From positions 62,001 through 126,000 of the forward strand of contig NZ_BAYB01000021.1 of the NCBI RefSeq assembly GCF_000685035.1: a stretch of DNA of 64,000 nt. The letters are read 5' to 3'. Of this stretch, positions 26,149 through 35,285 are shown in pieces; position 1 is the first letter of the stretch; every line of letters starts with the position of its first letter. The DNA comes from Paraburkholderia ferrariae NBRC 106233 (GTDB lineage Bacteria > Pseudomonadota > Gammaproteobacteria > Burkholderiales > Burkholderiaceae). Both the position numbers and the translations under genes were made by a program. The notes beneath the pieces are model-generated. The model was not told where the DNA came from and did not search any database. It saw only the letters and a program-made list of their open reading frames with translations.

Positions 26149-27290
26149 GCGCCCACCTCACTGGCAATGCGTTCGTAATAGGCGCGCATGACGTTGTGAT
26201 AGCGCGCGTCGTCGAGCAGGAATGCGTCGTGGCCGTGCGGCGCGTCGATCTCCGCATAGGTCACCTGGCGCTTGTGGTCGAGCAGCGCTTTCACGAGCTC
26301 GCGCGAGCGCGCGGGCGCGAAACGCCAGTCGGTCGTGAAGCTCGCCACGAGGTATTTCGCCTTCGTGTGCGCGAGTGCCTTCGTGAGGTTGCCTTCGTGC
26401 GCCTTGGCCGGATCGAAGTAGTCGAGCGCGCGCGTGATGAGCAGATACGTGTTGGCGTCGAAGTAATCGGCGAACTTGTCGCCCTGGTAGCGCAGGTAGG
26501 ACTCCACTTCGAATTCCACGTCGAAGTTGAAGTTGTACGCATCCACGGCGCCTTCCGCGCGGCGCAGCGCGCGGCCGAACTTCTCGGCCATGTCGTCGTC
26601 GGAGAGGTAGGTGATGTGGCCGATCATGCGCGCCACGCGCAGGCCGCGCTTCGGCTTCACGCCGTGCGCGTAGTAGTCGCCGCCGTGAAAGTCGGGGTCC
26701 GAAAGAATCGCCGAGCGCGCCACCTCGTTGAACGCGATGTTCTGCGCCGAGAGCTTGGGCGTAGAGGCGATCACGATGCAGTGGCCGAGGCGTTCCGGAT
26801 AGCGCAGGCTCCACGCGAGCGCCTGCATGCCGCCGAGGCTGCCGCCCATCACGGCGGCAAACTTCTCGATGCCGAAGCGGTCGGCCACGCGCGCCTGGGC
26901 GTCCACCCAGTCTTCCACGGTGACCACGGGAAACTTCGCGCCGTAGGGCGCGCCCGTGGCCGGGTCGAGGCTCATCGGCCCGGTGGAGCCGAAGCACGAG
27001 CCCAGGTTGTTCACGCCGATCACGAAGAAACGGTTGGTGTCGAGCGGCTTGCCCGGCCCCACCATGTTGTCCCACCAGCCCACGTTCTTCGGATCGTCCG
27101 CGTACACGCCCGCCACGTGGTGCGAGGCATTGAGCGCGTGACAGACGAGCACTGCGTTGCTGCGCGCGGCATTGAGCGTGCCGTAGGTCTCGACCATGAG
27201 GTCGTACCCGGCAAGGGCCATGCCGTTCTGCAGTTGCAGGGGCTCGTCGAAATGCAGTGTGTGTGGAGCGACGACGCCGATCGATTCCAT
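26145..27290 (-). CDS. metX: Homoserine O-acyltransferase MetX
   Basis: A 381-residue alpha/beta-hydrolase-fold enzyme that acylates homoserine for methionine synthesis. The nucleophile Ser is in 'VMGGSLGGMQALAWS', the oxyanion region is in 'CHALNASHHVAG', and the Asp and His of the triad are near the C-terminus ('PHGHDAFLLDD'). Whether acetyl- or succinyl-CoA is used cannot be settled by overall similarity; many proteobacterial MetX proteins paired with MetW use succinyl-CoA. Followed by metW with a four-base overlap. The 264 bp upstream show no recognised SAM riboswitch. Confidence 0.95.
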   Translation of the reverse strand: MESIGVVAPHTLHFDEPLQLQNGMALAGYDLMVETYGTLNAARSNAVLVCHALNASHHVAGVYADDPKNVGWWDNMVGPGKPLDTNRFFVIGVNNLGSCFGSTGPMSLDPATGAPYGAKFPVVTVEDWVDAQARVADRFGIEKFAAVMGGSLGGMQALAWSLRYPERLGHCIVIASTPKLSAQNIAFNEVARSAILSDPDFHGGDYYAHGVKPKRGLRVARMIGHITYLSDDDMAEKFGRALRRAEGAVDAYNFNFDVEFEVESYLRYQGDKFADYFDANTYLLITRALDYFDPAKAHEGNLTKALAHTKAKYLVASFTTDWRFAPARSRELVKALLDHKRQVTYAEIDAPHGHDAFLLDDARYHNVMRAYYERIASEVGA

Positions 27291-27554
27291 TCGTTCCGCC
27301 TTGTGTTCGGGCGGCTAAACGGTGTCGGCGAGCGCGGAGTGCGAAAGGGTTGGCGCGGCTGACGACCTCTTTAGCCGCATTTGTAATGAACCCGCGAGCC
27401 GTGGCTTTCAGGTTCGCGCGCCCGCAATCGAGTCAGCAAATCGGCGCGCTGGTGTTTCAAAACGAACGCAAAGTATAACGGAAAACGCGTGCGGCAATGC
27501 AGCGGACGAACTGCCGCGGGCGCGCGGGCGCCCGAGGTGCCGGGGTGGGCCAAA

Positions 27555-28145
27555 CTAAGGCGCCTGGCTTGCGGCCGGATGCGCGTTGCGCCAGCGCCGC
27601 AGCTGGAAGCCCGCGACGATCATCAAGACGCCGTAGAGGATGGCGTAGCTCGCGATCACCCAGATCAGCGAGAGCGCGCCGGCACCCGGGAACATGGCGA
27701 TGAAAAAGCCCACGGCGGCCGAGAGCAGCCCGGAGAGCCCGACGGCCCACGGATGCGCGATGGCGTGACGGTACTGGATCGCGTAGATGATCTCGAAGAT
27801 GCCGATGGCGAGCGCCCAGAAGCCGATGATCATCACGAGGACGATGGCGGTTTCGCCGGGCCAGAAGAACGCCACGAGGCCCGCGATCAGGCCGATCAGG
27901 CCCACGACGATATAGGTCCAGCGCCGCGTGCCGCCGCCGCGCGCGCCGTAGAGCAGGGCGAAGGCGCCATCGACGATCGCGTAGGCGCCCCAGACGATGG
28001 CGAGCGTGAGCACGGTGAGGCCGGGCCACGCGAAGGCGAGGATGCCGAACACGATGGCGGCGATGCCGCGGGCAATGAGCCAGCCCCAATGGGCGGAGAG
28101 GCCGGAGAGCAGCGGCAGGGCGGCGGAGGGCAACGGACGGTTCAT
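27555..28145 (-). CDS. HdeD family membrane protein (DUF308)
   Basis: A 196-residue protein with about six hydrophobic helices arranged as repeated pairs, each with the DUF308 pattern 'G..W..(Y/F)...G...I' ('WLIARGIAAIVFGILAFAWP', 'ALAIGIFEIIYAIQ'). HdeD of E. coli contributes to acid resistance at high cell density; that role here is unproven. The C-terminus 'QLRRWRN' is a cytosolic basic tail. It is a lone minus-strand gene between metX and slmA. Confidence 0.85.
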   Translation of the reverse strand: MNRPLPSAALPLLSGLSAHWGWLIARGIAAIVFGILAFAWPGLTVLTLAIVWGAYAIVDGAFALLYGARGGGTRRWTYIVVGLIGLIAGLVAFFWPGETAIVLVMIIGFWALAIGIFEIIYAIQYRHAIAHPWAVGLSGLLSAAVGFFIAMFPGAGALSLIWVIASYAILYGVLMIVAGFQLRRWRNAHPAASQAP

Positions 28146-28263
28146 GCGGTTCTTCTCCTTGGGACGAAGCGCACCGGCCGCGCGGGCTGCAAGAGCCGCG
28201 GAAGCCCTGAGAACCCCGAGGGCCGCCCCGTAGCGGGCGGCGCCGTTGTTGCCCGGGTGCGCT

Positions 28264-28935
28264 TTACTGAAGAATCACGCGAATCTGTTCTTCGGCGTAC
28301 TCGCCGGGCAAGCGCGTAAAGCCGCTCTGGGCGTAGCGGTGCCAGCAGCCCATCACGTAGCGGACGACCAGGTTCGCGCGTACAGCCGGATCGTACCCTT
28401 TCGGCAGCGCGGCTGCCCCTAACGTGTCCGCCTCCTGCGCGCTTTCGGCCACGCTCACGCGCAGGCACTGGCGCAGCGAGGCTTCGATGCGGTCGAGCAT
28501 CTGGTTCACGCGCCCGGCGAGGCGTTCGTGCTCGCCCACGAGCGCTTCGCAGGTCAGGACGCGGGTCATCCCGGCGTTCTTGGTCGAGAAGTTGATGAGC
28601 ATGAGCGCGATGGCGCGCGCCTGGAGCAGGCCGCCCGGCTCCTTCGCGACGATCTGGTTGATGAGCGCGAAGAGCGTCTGCTCGATGAAGTCGATGAGGC
28701 CCTCGTACATCTGGGCCTTGCTCGCGAAGTGGCGGTAGAGCGCCGCTTCCGAGACGCCGAGGCGCGCGGCGAGCAATGCCGTGGTGATCTTCTCGCCGCG
28801 CGGCGTCTCGAGCATCGAGGCGAGCGTCTGGAGAATGTGGATGCGGCGTTCGCCCGGTTTCGGGCGGGCGGCGCGGCGAACCGTGCCGGATGGCTCTTCT
28901 GTTACGGCTGCGTCACGCGTTTCGGTCGGCTGCAT
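28264..28935 (-). CDS. slmA: TetR-fold nucleoid occlusion factor SlmA
   Basis: A 223-residue TetR-family protein that, as SlmA, binds chromosomal sites and blocks FtsZ assembly over the nucleoid. The N-terminal helix-turn-helix is 'ITTALLAARLGVSEAALYRH' at about residues 50-70, followed by 'FASKAQMYEGLIDFIE', which is typical of SlmA. About 25 extra N-terminal residues compared with E. coli (198). Located downstream of argB and a HAD nucleotidase on the same strand with gaps of about 100 bp. Confidence 0.9.
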   Translation of the reverse strand: MQPTETRDAAVTEEPSGTVRRAARPKPGERRIHILQTLASMLETPRGEKITTALLAARLGVSEAALYRHFASKAQMYEGLIDFIEQTLFALINQIVAKEPGGLLQARAIALMLINFSTKNAGMTRVLTCEALVGEHERLAGRVNQMLDRIEASLRQCLRVSVAESAQEADTLGAAALPKGYDPAVRANLVVRYVMGCWHRYAQSGFTRLPGEYAEEQIRVILQ

Positions 28936-29037
28936 GAATGTCGCCCTCGGTTTTCGCTCCGGACTCGCCGCCCGGGCGTGGCCGCCCAGGCACCTGAAGT
29001 CCCTCGAATGCCTGTTGCCCGCCTGGCGGTTGCGTCG

Positions 29038-29784
29038 TCACCCCGTCTGCCGCAGTCTTCCCGACTGCAGGCCCGTTTGTAGCGATTTTAACGAACGAAT
29101 GCGGTGATCGACATAGTGGGGCCGTCCCCGGCCCGACAAACGCAGCGCCGGCGCACGCGTGGGCAGGTGCCCCGTGATCCAGACCGTCTGGATGCCGAGT
29201 TGCCGGTAGCGCTTCAGATGGCCGTGCGTATCTTCGATCAGGATCGCGTCGGAGAGCGCGGCGCCCGCGCGCCGCAGCGTTTCGCGCAGCATCGCGCGGT
29301 CGGGCTTGGCGCGCCAGCGGCGTCGCGTGCGCATGTGCTCGATGGCGATCACGCGCTCGAAAATCCGCTCGATGCCCAGTTCCGCGAGCACCGCGCGCGC
29401 GTAGGCTTCGGGCGCGTTGGTCAGCACGATCTTGCGGCCCGGCAGCGCACGCAGCATGCGCGCGAGGCCGCGTTCGGCGTAGACCATGCCGGGCAGGTCG
29501 GGGAAGGTGTGAACCACCTTCAGGAAGTCGTGCGGATCGACCCGATGGTGGCGCGTGAGGCCGAGGAGGGCGGCGCCATAGCGCTGCGTGTAGCTCGTGC
29601 GCAGATGGTTCGCCACGTCGCGGCTCACGCCGAGCGCGTCGATGATGTACTGCGTCATCGCCTGGTTGATGGCCGGGAAGATCGCGCGCGACGCGGCGTG
29701 CAGCGTGTTGTCGAGATCGAAGAGCCAGACGGGGGCGCCGGTGGCGCGCTGCGGCCGGCGGGGGCGCGGACGGGAGACGGTCAT
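29038..29784 (-). CDS. HAD-superfamily pyrimidine 5'-nucleotidase
   Basis: A 248-residue cytosolic phosphatase. Motif I is 'LFDLDNTLH' (nucleophile and acid Asp), motif II 'IVLTNAP', motif III the Lys in 'RAKPDRAML' and motif IV 'ILIEDTHGHLKRYR'. The pattern 'DLDNTLH....IF..IN..MT.YI' is that of the pyrimidine 5'-nucleotidase (SDT1-like) group. The first 17 residues are Arg/Pro-rich and non-conserved. Located between argB and slmA on the same strand. Substrate not proven. Confidence 0.87.
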   Translation of the reverse strand: MTVSRPRPRRPQRATGAPVWLFDLDNTLHAASRAIFPAINQAMTQYIIDALGVSRDVANHLRTSYTQRYGAALLGLTRHHRVDPHDFLKVVHTFPDLPGMVYAERGLARMLRALPGRKIVLTNAPEAYARAVLAELGIERIFERVIAIEHMRTRRRWRAKPDRAMLRETLRRAGAALSDAILIEDTHGHLKRYRQLGIQTVWITGHLPTRAPALRLSGRGRPHYVDHRIRSLKSLQTGLQSGRLRQTG

Positions 29785-29893
29785 GGCCTGGGGAGGGTTG
29801 GCGGCGCCCGGCGGCTGCGAGGGCTCGGGGGCGCCGGGTGCCGCGCCGGCCGGGGCAGTTGTCGAGGCTGGCCCGGCAGCGGCTGGCTCACTG

Positions 29894-30793
29894 TCAATGC
29901 GAGCGGATCATCGTGCCGAACGGTTGCTCGGTCAGGATTTCGAGCAGCACCGAGTGTTCGATGCGGCCGTCGATGATGTGTACCGAGCGCACGCCGCTCT
30001 TCGCGGCGTCGAGCGCCGACGAGATCTTCGGCAGCATGCCGCCCGAGATCGTGCCGTCTTCGAAGAGCGCGTCGATCTCGCGGGCCGAGAGGTCGGTGAG
30101 CAGGTTGCCCGCCTTGTCCATCACGCCGGGGATGTTCGTCATCATGACGAGCTTTTCGGCGTTGAGCACCACCGCGAGCTTGCCCGCCACGAGGTCGGCG
30201 TTGATGTTGTACGAGAGGCCGTCTTCGCCGAAGCCGATCGGCGAGATCACCGGAATGAACGCGTCGTCCTGGAGGGCCTTCACGACTGCCGGATTGATCG
30301 CCTCCACTTCGCCCACCTGGCCGATGTCGATGTACTGGCCCGGGTTGTCGCGGTCCGGCATCATCAGCTTGCGCGCGTGGATGAGGCCGCCGTCCTTGCC
30401 CGTCAGGCCCACGGCGTGGCCGCCGAAGTGGTTGATGAGCGTGACGATGTCCTGCTGCACCTCGCCGCCGAGCACCCACTCCACCACTTCCATGGTTTCC
30501 TCGTCGGTCACGCGCATGCCCTGGATGAAGGTGCCCTGCTTGCCGATCTTCTTCAGCGCCGTGTCGATCTGCGGGCCGCCGCCGTGCACGATCACCGGGT
30601 TGATGCCCACGAGCTTGAGCAGGATCACGTCGCGCGCGAAGCCCTGCTTGAGCCGCTCTTCGGTCATGGCGTTGCCGCCGTATTTGATCACCACGGTCTT
30701 GCCGTGATACTGGCGGATATAGGGCAGCGCTTCGGCCAGAATTTCGGCTTTCAGGGTCGGGGCGATCTGCGAGAGGTCGATGGGCTCGGACAT
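29894..30793 (-). CDS. argB: Acetylglutamate kinase ArgB
   Basis: A 299-residue amino-acid kinase that phosphorylates N-acetylglutamate, the second step of arginine synthesis. Motifs: 'TVVIKYGGNAM' (phosphate loop), 'VHGGGPQID', 'NINADLVAGKLA' and 'EHSVLLEIL'. ATG 30793 was chosen; an upstream ATG at 30883 would add a Cys-rich stretch not seen in the family. Length fits. The nucleotidase gene starts about 109 bp downstream. Confidence 0.96.
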   Translation of the reverse strand: MSEPIDLSQIAPTLKAEILAEALPYIRQYHGKTVVIKYGGNAMTEERLKQGFARDVILLKLVGINPVIVHGGGPQIDTALKKIGKQGTFIQGMRVTDEETMEVVEWVLGGEVQQDIVTLINHFGGHAVGLTGKDGGLIHARKLMMPDRDNPGQYIDIGQVGEVEAINPAVVKALQDDAFIPVISPIGFGEDGLSYNINADLVAGKLAVVLNAEKLVMMTNIPGVMDKAGNLLTDLSAREIDALFEDGTISGGMLPKISSALDAAKSGVRSVHIIDGRIEHSVLLEILTEQPFGTMIRSH

Positions 30794-31079
30794 GGCGGCG
30801 GGAGTAGGCGAGAAGTCTGGGCAAAAACGGTTGAAACAGGCCGAATTGTACAGGACTGGCGCGCTGCAACAGGGTTTTCGCAAGGGCCGCCGGGCCAGCG
30901 CGCAACACGGCGGGAGGCATGCCCGGCGGCCCTGTCACACGGGCAGTGGGCGGGCTGCAGGCGGGCGTCGGGCGGGCGCGGGGGCGGGCTTCGGCACGCG
31001 TCGCGCCGCCCGGGGACCTGGGGCGCGCTGTGGCATCATTTCCTTACCGCCGACGCCGGCATCACGAGGAGCGCGCCCC

Positions 31080-31361
31080 ATGACCGCCTCCGCCCATCCC
31101 GCTCCCGACATGCGCCGCGCCCGCTGCCCGCGCTGCGGCACCGCGTTCGACTGCGGCCGGCACACCGAGCCCTTCGAGTGCTGGTGCAGCACGCTCCCGG
31201 CTCTGCCGGCGAGCCAGCTCGACCCGCGCGGGCGCTGCCTTTGCCCCGAATGCCTCGCCGAGGCGGCGGCCGGCGCTTCCATCACCCCCGCCACGCCGAC
31301 CACCCCGGCCATACCTGTCACGCCGGTCGATACGGACGACCAAGGCACGCCCAGGCGCTAA
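31080..31361 (+). CDS. Small cysteine-rich CWC-family protein
   Basis: A 93-residue protein with seven Cys clustered in the first 65 residues: 'CPRCGTAFDCG', 'CWC' and 'CLCPECL'. This matches the cysteine-rich CWC family (probably a small zinc-binding protein) of unknown function. The C-terminal third is a Thr/Pro-rich tail ('TPATPTTPAIPVTPV'). Its end overlaps the stop of the convergent glycosyltransferase gene by four bases. GGAG is present at 31069-31072. Confidence 0.75.
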   Translation: MTASAHPAPDMRRARCPRCGTAFDCGRHTEPFECWCSTLPALPASQLDPRGRCLCPECLAEAAAGASITPATPTTPAIPVTPVDTDDQGTPRR

Positions 31362-33013
31362 CGCGGTTCGCGCGGCGCCTGCGCCAGCGCGCGAAGATCG
31401 GCGGCGACCCCCTCCAGCACCGGGCTCCACTGCCGGAACGCCTTTTGCCGGTAGAGCGTGGTGTTCGGATACCACGGGCTGTCGCGCCGTTCGAGTTGCC
31501 AGACCCAGTGCGGGTTCACGTCGAGCAAGACCCAGGTCCGCTGGCCGATCGCGCCCGCAAGATGGGCCATCGACGTGCACACCGAAATCACCAGATCGAG
31601 CGAATCGACGAACGCGGCGGTGTCGTCGAAGGTGCGCCATTCGCTGCTGAAATCGGCCATCTCGAAGCCGGCGGCGCGCGCGGCGGCCACGTCGTCTTGC
31701 GCGCCGGGCTGCAGCGAATAGAACGCGACGTCGTCGTCGAGGCCCCGCAAGTGCGCCGCGAGTGCCCCCAGATCCACGCGGCGGAACGGATTGCGCTTGT
31801 GCGTGGGGCTGCCCGTCCACGCGAGGCCGACCTTCAGGCGGCGCTCGCCGGCGAGGCGCTCGCGCCAGCGCGCGGCGGCATCGCGCTCGGGCGCGAGATA
31901 GCGCGCCGGTCCGGGGATGGAGTCTGCCCGTGTGCCGAAGATGAGCGGCAGGCTCAGCAGCGACACTTCGCAGTCGTGGGCGGGCAGCGTTTCGATGCCG
32001 CCGCCCGCGCTGTAACCGTCGCACTGCGCGCCGAGGCTGCGTTCGAGCAGCGCGCCCATCTGCGCAAACGAATTCCAGACGAGGCGCCCGCCCTCGCGGT
32101 GCACGCGCTCGGCCAGCAGCGGCACGTAGCGGCAGAACTGCAGCAGGTCGCCCATGCCTTGCTCGCCCCACACCAGCAGCGTACGGCCCGCGATGGGCTC
32201 GCCTTGCCATTGCGGCTTCGCGAACGCGGGCCGCCCGGCATTCAGCTCGCTCGCACCGAGCCAGCGCGCCTCGTGGCCGGTCCAGCCGTTGGCGAAGTCG
32301 CCGCGCACGAGTTGCAGCGTGGACAGGTTGAAGCGCAGCGAGAGGTCGTTCGGCGCATACTGGCAGGCGGCCTGCGCCGCCTGTTGGGCGTCGTCCCACC
32401 GCTGCATTTCCTTGAGCGCCATGGCGGAGTTGTTGAGCGCGAGCGGGTCGTGCGGCGCGAGCGCGAGGGCTCGCCGGGCCGCCTTGGCCGGACGCCCGAT
32501 ATCGGTTTCGTCGGGGCGCAGTCTCGCGAGGTTGATCCACGGCTTCGGGTCGGACGGATCGTGGGCGGCGGCCGCCTCCAGCAGGCGCTGGATTTCATCG
32601 CCGCAAGAATTGATCTGCATCAAGGAAATCGCGAGATTATTGCGAAGATGCGGAAAATCGGGCGCGATGGCAAACGCGCGGCGGTAAGGTTCCACCGCAT
32701 CGGCATGACGGCCGGCGAATTGCAGCGCGAGGCCCGCCATGAAGTGCGCATCGGCGCGTTCGGGCGCGAGCCGCGCAACGGCGGCGGCAATGCGGATGGC
32801 ATCGGCAAGCTGCCCGGTTTCGAGCGCCGTGCTTACCATGTTGGCGAGCGCCACGGCGTCGAGCGCGCGCAGCGCGAGCGCGGCGCGCGCCAGCAGCGCA
32901 CCGGCCGCGGTGTCGGTCGAGCCCGGTTCCGATGCGGACCCGGATGCCGTGTCCGTGAAATCGAGAAACACTTGCCACAGCGGTTCGAGTGAATTGCGGA
33001 TGTCGTGTTGCAT
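31358..33013 (-). CDS. TPR-containing glycosyltransferase family 9-like protein
   Basis: A 551-residue protein. The N-terminal half (about 30-260) has tandem TPR units ('LARLAPERADAHFMAGLALQ', 'HDPSDPKPWINLARLR', 'ALAPHDPLALNNSAMALKEM'). The C-terminal half resembles GT9/heptosyltransferase-like domains seen in TPR glycosyltransferases: 'LLVWGEQGMGDLLQFCRYVP', 'KVGLAWTGSPTHKRNPFR' and 'VISVCTSMAHLAGAIGQRTW'. Such proteins are thought to transfer sugars to surface or protein acceptors. ATG 33013 was chosen over TTG 33070. Transcribed divergently from regB. Confidence 0.85.
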   Translation of the reverse strand: MQHDIRNSLEPLWQVFLDFTDTASGSASEPGSTDTAAGALLARAALALRALDAVALANMVSTALETGQLADAIRIAAAVARLAPERADAHFMAGLALQFAGRHADAVEPYRRAFAIAPDFPHLRNNLAISLMQINSCGDEIQRLLEAAAAHDPSDPKPWINLARLRPDETDIGRPAKAARRALALAPHDPLALNNSAMALKEMQRWDDAQQAAQAACQYAPNDLSLRFNLSTLQLVRGDFANGWTGHEARWLGASELNAGRPAFAKPQWQGEPIAGRTLLVWGEQGMGDLLQFCRYVPLLAERVHREGGRLVWNSFAQMGALLERSLGAQCDGYSAGGGIETLPAHDCEVSLLSLPLIFGTRADSIPGPARYLAPERDAAARWRERLAGERRLKVGLAWTGSPTHKRNPFRRVDLGALAAHLRGLDDDVAFYSLQPGAQDDVAAARAAGFEMADFSSEWRTFDDTAAFVDSLDLVISVCTSMAHLAGAIGQRTWVLLDVNPHWVWQLERRDSPWYPNTTLYRQKAFRQWSPVLEGVAADLRALAQAPREPR

Positions 33014-33137
33014 CGGTTTGCCAGCCTTAACCGTAACGAGGAATGTGGGACGACTGATGTCAGGGAGCAAGCCTCTTATTGCAGCAGACTATTTCGGGAT
33101 AGTGAATCGGACCCGTCCGAACATGTAAACTGACCCC

Positions 33138-34619
33138 ATGCATCGCATTACTGTCAGTGCTCGCGTCAATCTGGGCCATCTCTTCTGGTTGCGCAGTCTC
33201 GCCATTCTCGGCCAGCTCTGCACGATTGCCTTCGTGCAGTTCTTTCTGGGCGTGCATTTGCCCATTCCCGCCATGCTGTTCGTGGTCGCCATGGAAGTGG
33301 CGTTCAACGGCGTCACGTGGATGCGCGTCGCGCAGGATCGTCCCGAATCGAATCTCGAACTGTGCGGCCAGATCTGGGTGGATCTCGCCGCACTTTCCGC
33401 GCTGCTCTATCTTTCGGGCGGCACGACCAATCCGTTCGTCTCGCTCTATCTGCCTTCGCTCGCCATCGCGGCGGCGGTGCTGCCGTGGTATCTCACGGGC
33501 TGGCTGGCCACCTTCGCCGTGGCCTGCTACGTGCTGCTCGGGTTGGAAAACGTGCCGCTCGACATGGAGAACCCCGCCAACCTGTTCATCTACTATCGGG
33601 CGGGCATGTGGGTGAACTTCATGGTGAGCGTGGGGCTGATCGTGTGGTTCGTCGCGCGCATGTCGCGCGCGCTGCGCCAGCGCGACACCGCGCTCGGCGA
33701 CGCGCAGCAGCGCCTGCTGCGCGACGAGCGCGCGGTGGCGCTGGGCGTGCAGGCGGCGACGGTCGCGCACGAGATCGGCACGCCGCTCTCGACCATTGCG
33801 ATGCTCTCCGAAGAGTTGCGCGACATGGCGCGCACCGACGAAGCCCTCACCCCCTATAGCGCCGATCTCGACCTGCTCGAGCGGCAGATCTCGCTGTGCA
33901 CGTCGGCGCTGGCGCGGCTGCGCAGCCGCGCGTCGTCGCAGGGCGGGCGTCAGGCGGTCGGCGAATGGCTGGGGCCGTTCGTCGAGCAGTGGCGGCTGCG
34001 CCACCCGCAAGTCAAATTCGAGCAGATCGGCGATCCGCCGGCCGAAGCGAGCCTCGACGATGCCGTTGCCGTCGGCCAGATTCTCACCATCTTGCTCGAC
34101 AACGCCGCGCGCGCGAGCCGCGATCATGTCACGCTGCAGGCCTACCCCTCGCCGCGCGCGGGCTATATCGACTTCGAGGTGTGCGACGCGGGACCGGGGA
34201 TTCCGGCCGCGCTGCGCAATGCGCTCGGATCGGTGCCCGTGGAAAGCACCCAGGGCGGCCATGGCGTGGGCCTGTATCTGGCGTTTTCGTCGGCGGCACG
34301 GCTTGGCGGGTCGATCGAGCTGACGGACGTTGCGGCGCCGGGTTCGGCCAGCGAGAGCCGGGCCGCGGTGACGGGCGCGACGGATAGCGCCGGCAGCACG
34401 GGTAGCCTGGGCAGCACGGGCACGAGCACAGCCGCCCGCGAGCGCAAGCCACGCGGCACGCGTGCCGTGCTGCGCGTGCCGGTGAAGATGGGCCGAAGCG
34501 CCGCGGCGGTGTCCGCGGGCGCGGACGACACGGCGGCACACGACGCGGGTGCCGGTATCGGATCAGGCACGGGCCGGCCGGGCTCGGTGCCGCCTAACAA
34601 CACGGAGAAGCAGGCATGA
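33138..34619 (+). CDS. regB: RegB/PrrB-type redox sensor histidine kinase
   Basis: A 493-residue kinase with about five to six helices in the first 180 residues. Between helices lies 'GGTTNPF' (residues about 93-99), the heptapeptide-like quinone/redox-sensing box of RegB. The H-box is 'VAHEIGTPLSTIAML' with His211, and the ATP-binding domain has 'DNAARAS', 'DAGPGIP' and 'GGHGVGLYLAF'. After the kinase domain there is a long low-complexity tail (about 400-493) rich in Gly, Ser, Thr and Ala. Its stop overlaps the regA start (ATGA). In phototrophs RegBA controls photosynthesis and carbon fixation; here a respiration or redox role is more likely. Confidence 0.88.
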   Translation: MHRITVSARVNLGHLFWLRSLAILGQLCTIAFVQFFLGVHLPIPAMLFVVAMEVAFNGVTWMRVAQDRPESNLELCGQIWVDLAALSALLYLSGGTTNPFVSLYLPSLAIAAAVLPWYLTGWLATFAVACYVLLGLENVPLDMENPANLFIYYRAGMWVNFMVSVGLIVWFVARMSRALRQRDTALGDAQQRLLRDERAVALGVQAATVAHEIGTPLSTIAMLSEELRDMARTDEALTPYSADLDLLERQISLCTSALARLRSRASSQGGRQAVGEWLGPFVEQWRLRHPQVKFEQIGDPPAEASLDDAVAVGQILTILLDNAARASRDHVTLQAYPSPRAGYIDFEVCDAGPGIPAALRNALGSVPVESTQGGHGVGLYLAFSSAARLGGSIELTDVAAPGSASESRAAVTGATDSAGSTGSLGSTGTSTAARERKPRGTRAVLRVPVKMGRSAAAVSAGADDTAAHDAGAGIGSGTGRPGSVPPNNTEKQA

Positions 34620-35158
34620 GCGAAATGAGTTTTCTGGTGATCGACGACGACGAGGTGTTCTCCGATATCCTCACCCGCGGTCTGACGCGGCGCGGCTATC
34701 AGGTGCAGCAGGCGCACAACGCCGAGGAGGCGATCCGTTTCGCGAACCAGCAGAAGTTCGCGCAGATCACGGTGGACCTGCATCTGGGCAGCGACTCGGG
34801 CCTGTCGCTCGTCGCGCCGCTGCGCGAGCTGCAGCCCGACGCGCGCATGCTCATCCTGACCGGCTACGCGAGCATTGCCACGGCGGTCCAGGCGGTGAAG
34901 GACGGCGCCGACAACTACCTCGCGAAGCCCGCGAACGTCGAGATGATCCTGGCGGCGCTGCAAAGCGACGCGAGCGCGCTGCAGGCGGACGCGGCCATCG
35001 AACACCCGGCGCCGCTTTCGGTGGCGCGGCTCGAATGGGAACACATCCAGCGCGTGCTGGCCGAGCACGGCGGCAACATTTCCGCCACGGCGCGGGCGCT
35101 CAACATGCATCGGCGCACGCTCCAGCGCAAGCTTGCGAAGCGTCCGGTGCGTCAATGA
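34616..35158 (+). CDS. regA: RegA/PrrA-type response regulator
   Basis: A 180-residue regulator. The receiver domain has 'VIDDDEVFSD', phospho-acceptor Asp54 in 'VDLHLGSDSG', 'LTGYAS' and 'YLAKP'. A short linker leads to a Fis-like helix-turn-helix 'GNISATARALNMHRRTLQRK' at the C-terminus, almost identical to the strongly conserved RegA/PrrA DNA-binding helix. Coupled to regB by a four-base overlap and closed by a terminator at 35201. Confidence 0.92.
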   Translation: MSEMSFLVIDDDEVFSDILTRGLTRRGYQVQQAHNAEEAIRFANQQKFAQITVDLHLGSDSGLSLVAPLRELQPDARMLILTGYASIATAVQAVKDGADNYLAKPANVEMILAALQSDASALQADAAIEHPAPLSVARLEWEHIQRVLAEHGGNISATARALNMHRRTLQRKLAKRPVRQ

Positions 35159-35200
35159 ACCCAGGGGCGCACTGAGGCCCGCTTCGCTTCCTGCATGAAA

Positions 35201-35232
35201 AAAGGCCCCGCAACCAGCAGGCGGGGCCTTTC
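35201..35232. terminator. Bidirectional terminator between regA and hslU
   Basis: AAAGGCCCCGC and GCGGGGCCTTT form a perfect 11-bp stem with loop AACCAGCAG. A-rich sequence before it and T-rich after it allow use from both directions between two convergent operons. Confidence 0.85.
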
Positions 35233-35285
35233 TCGCACATCGCGGCAACGCCGCGCGCGTTACAGCACGCAGTTACAGCTGGTAG

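Noticed and set aside
27291..27554. SAM/SAH riboswitch before metX
   Set aside because: No conserved core of a known class could be found by eye. Needs a covariance-model search before any claim.
30783..30883. Longer ArgB start at 30883
   Set aside because: The extension is Cys-rich and not typical of ArgB; ATG 30793 gives the family start.
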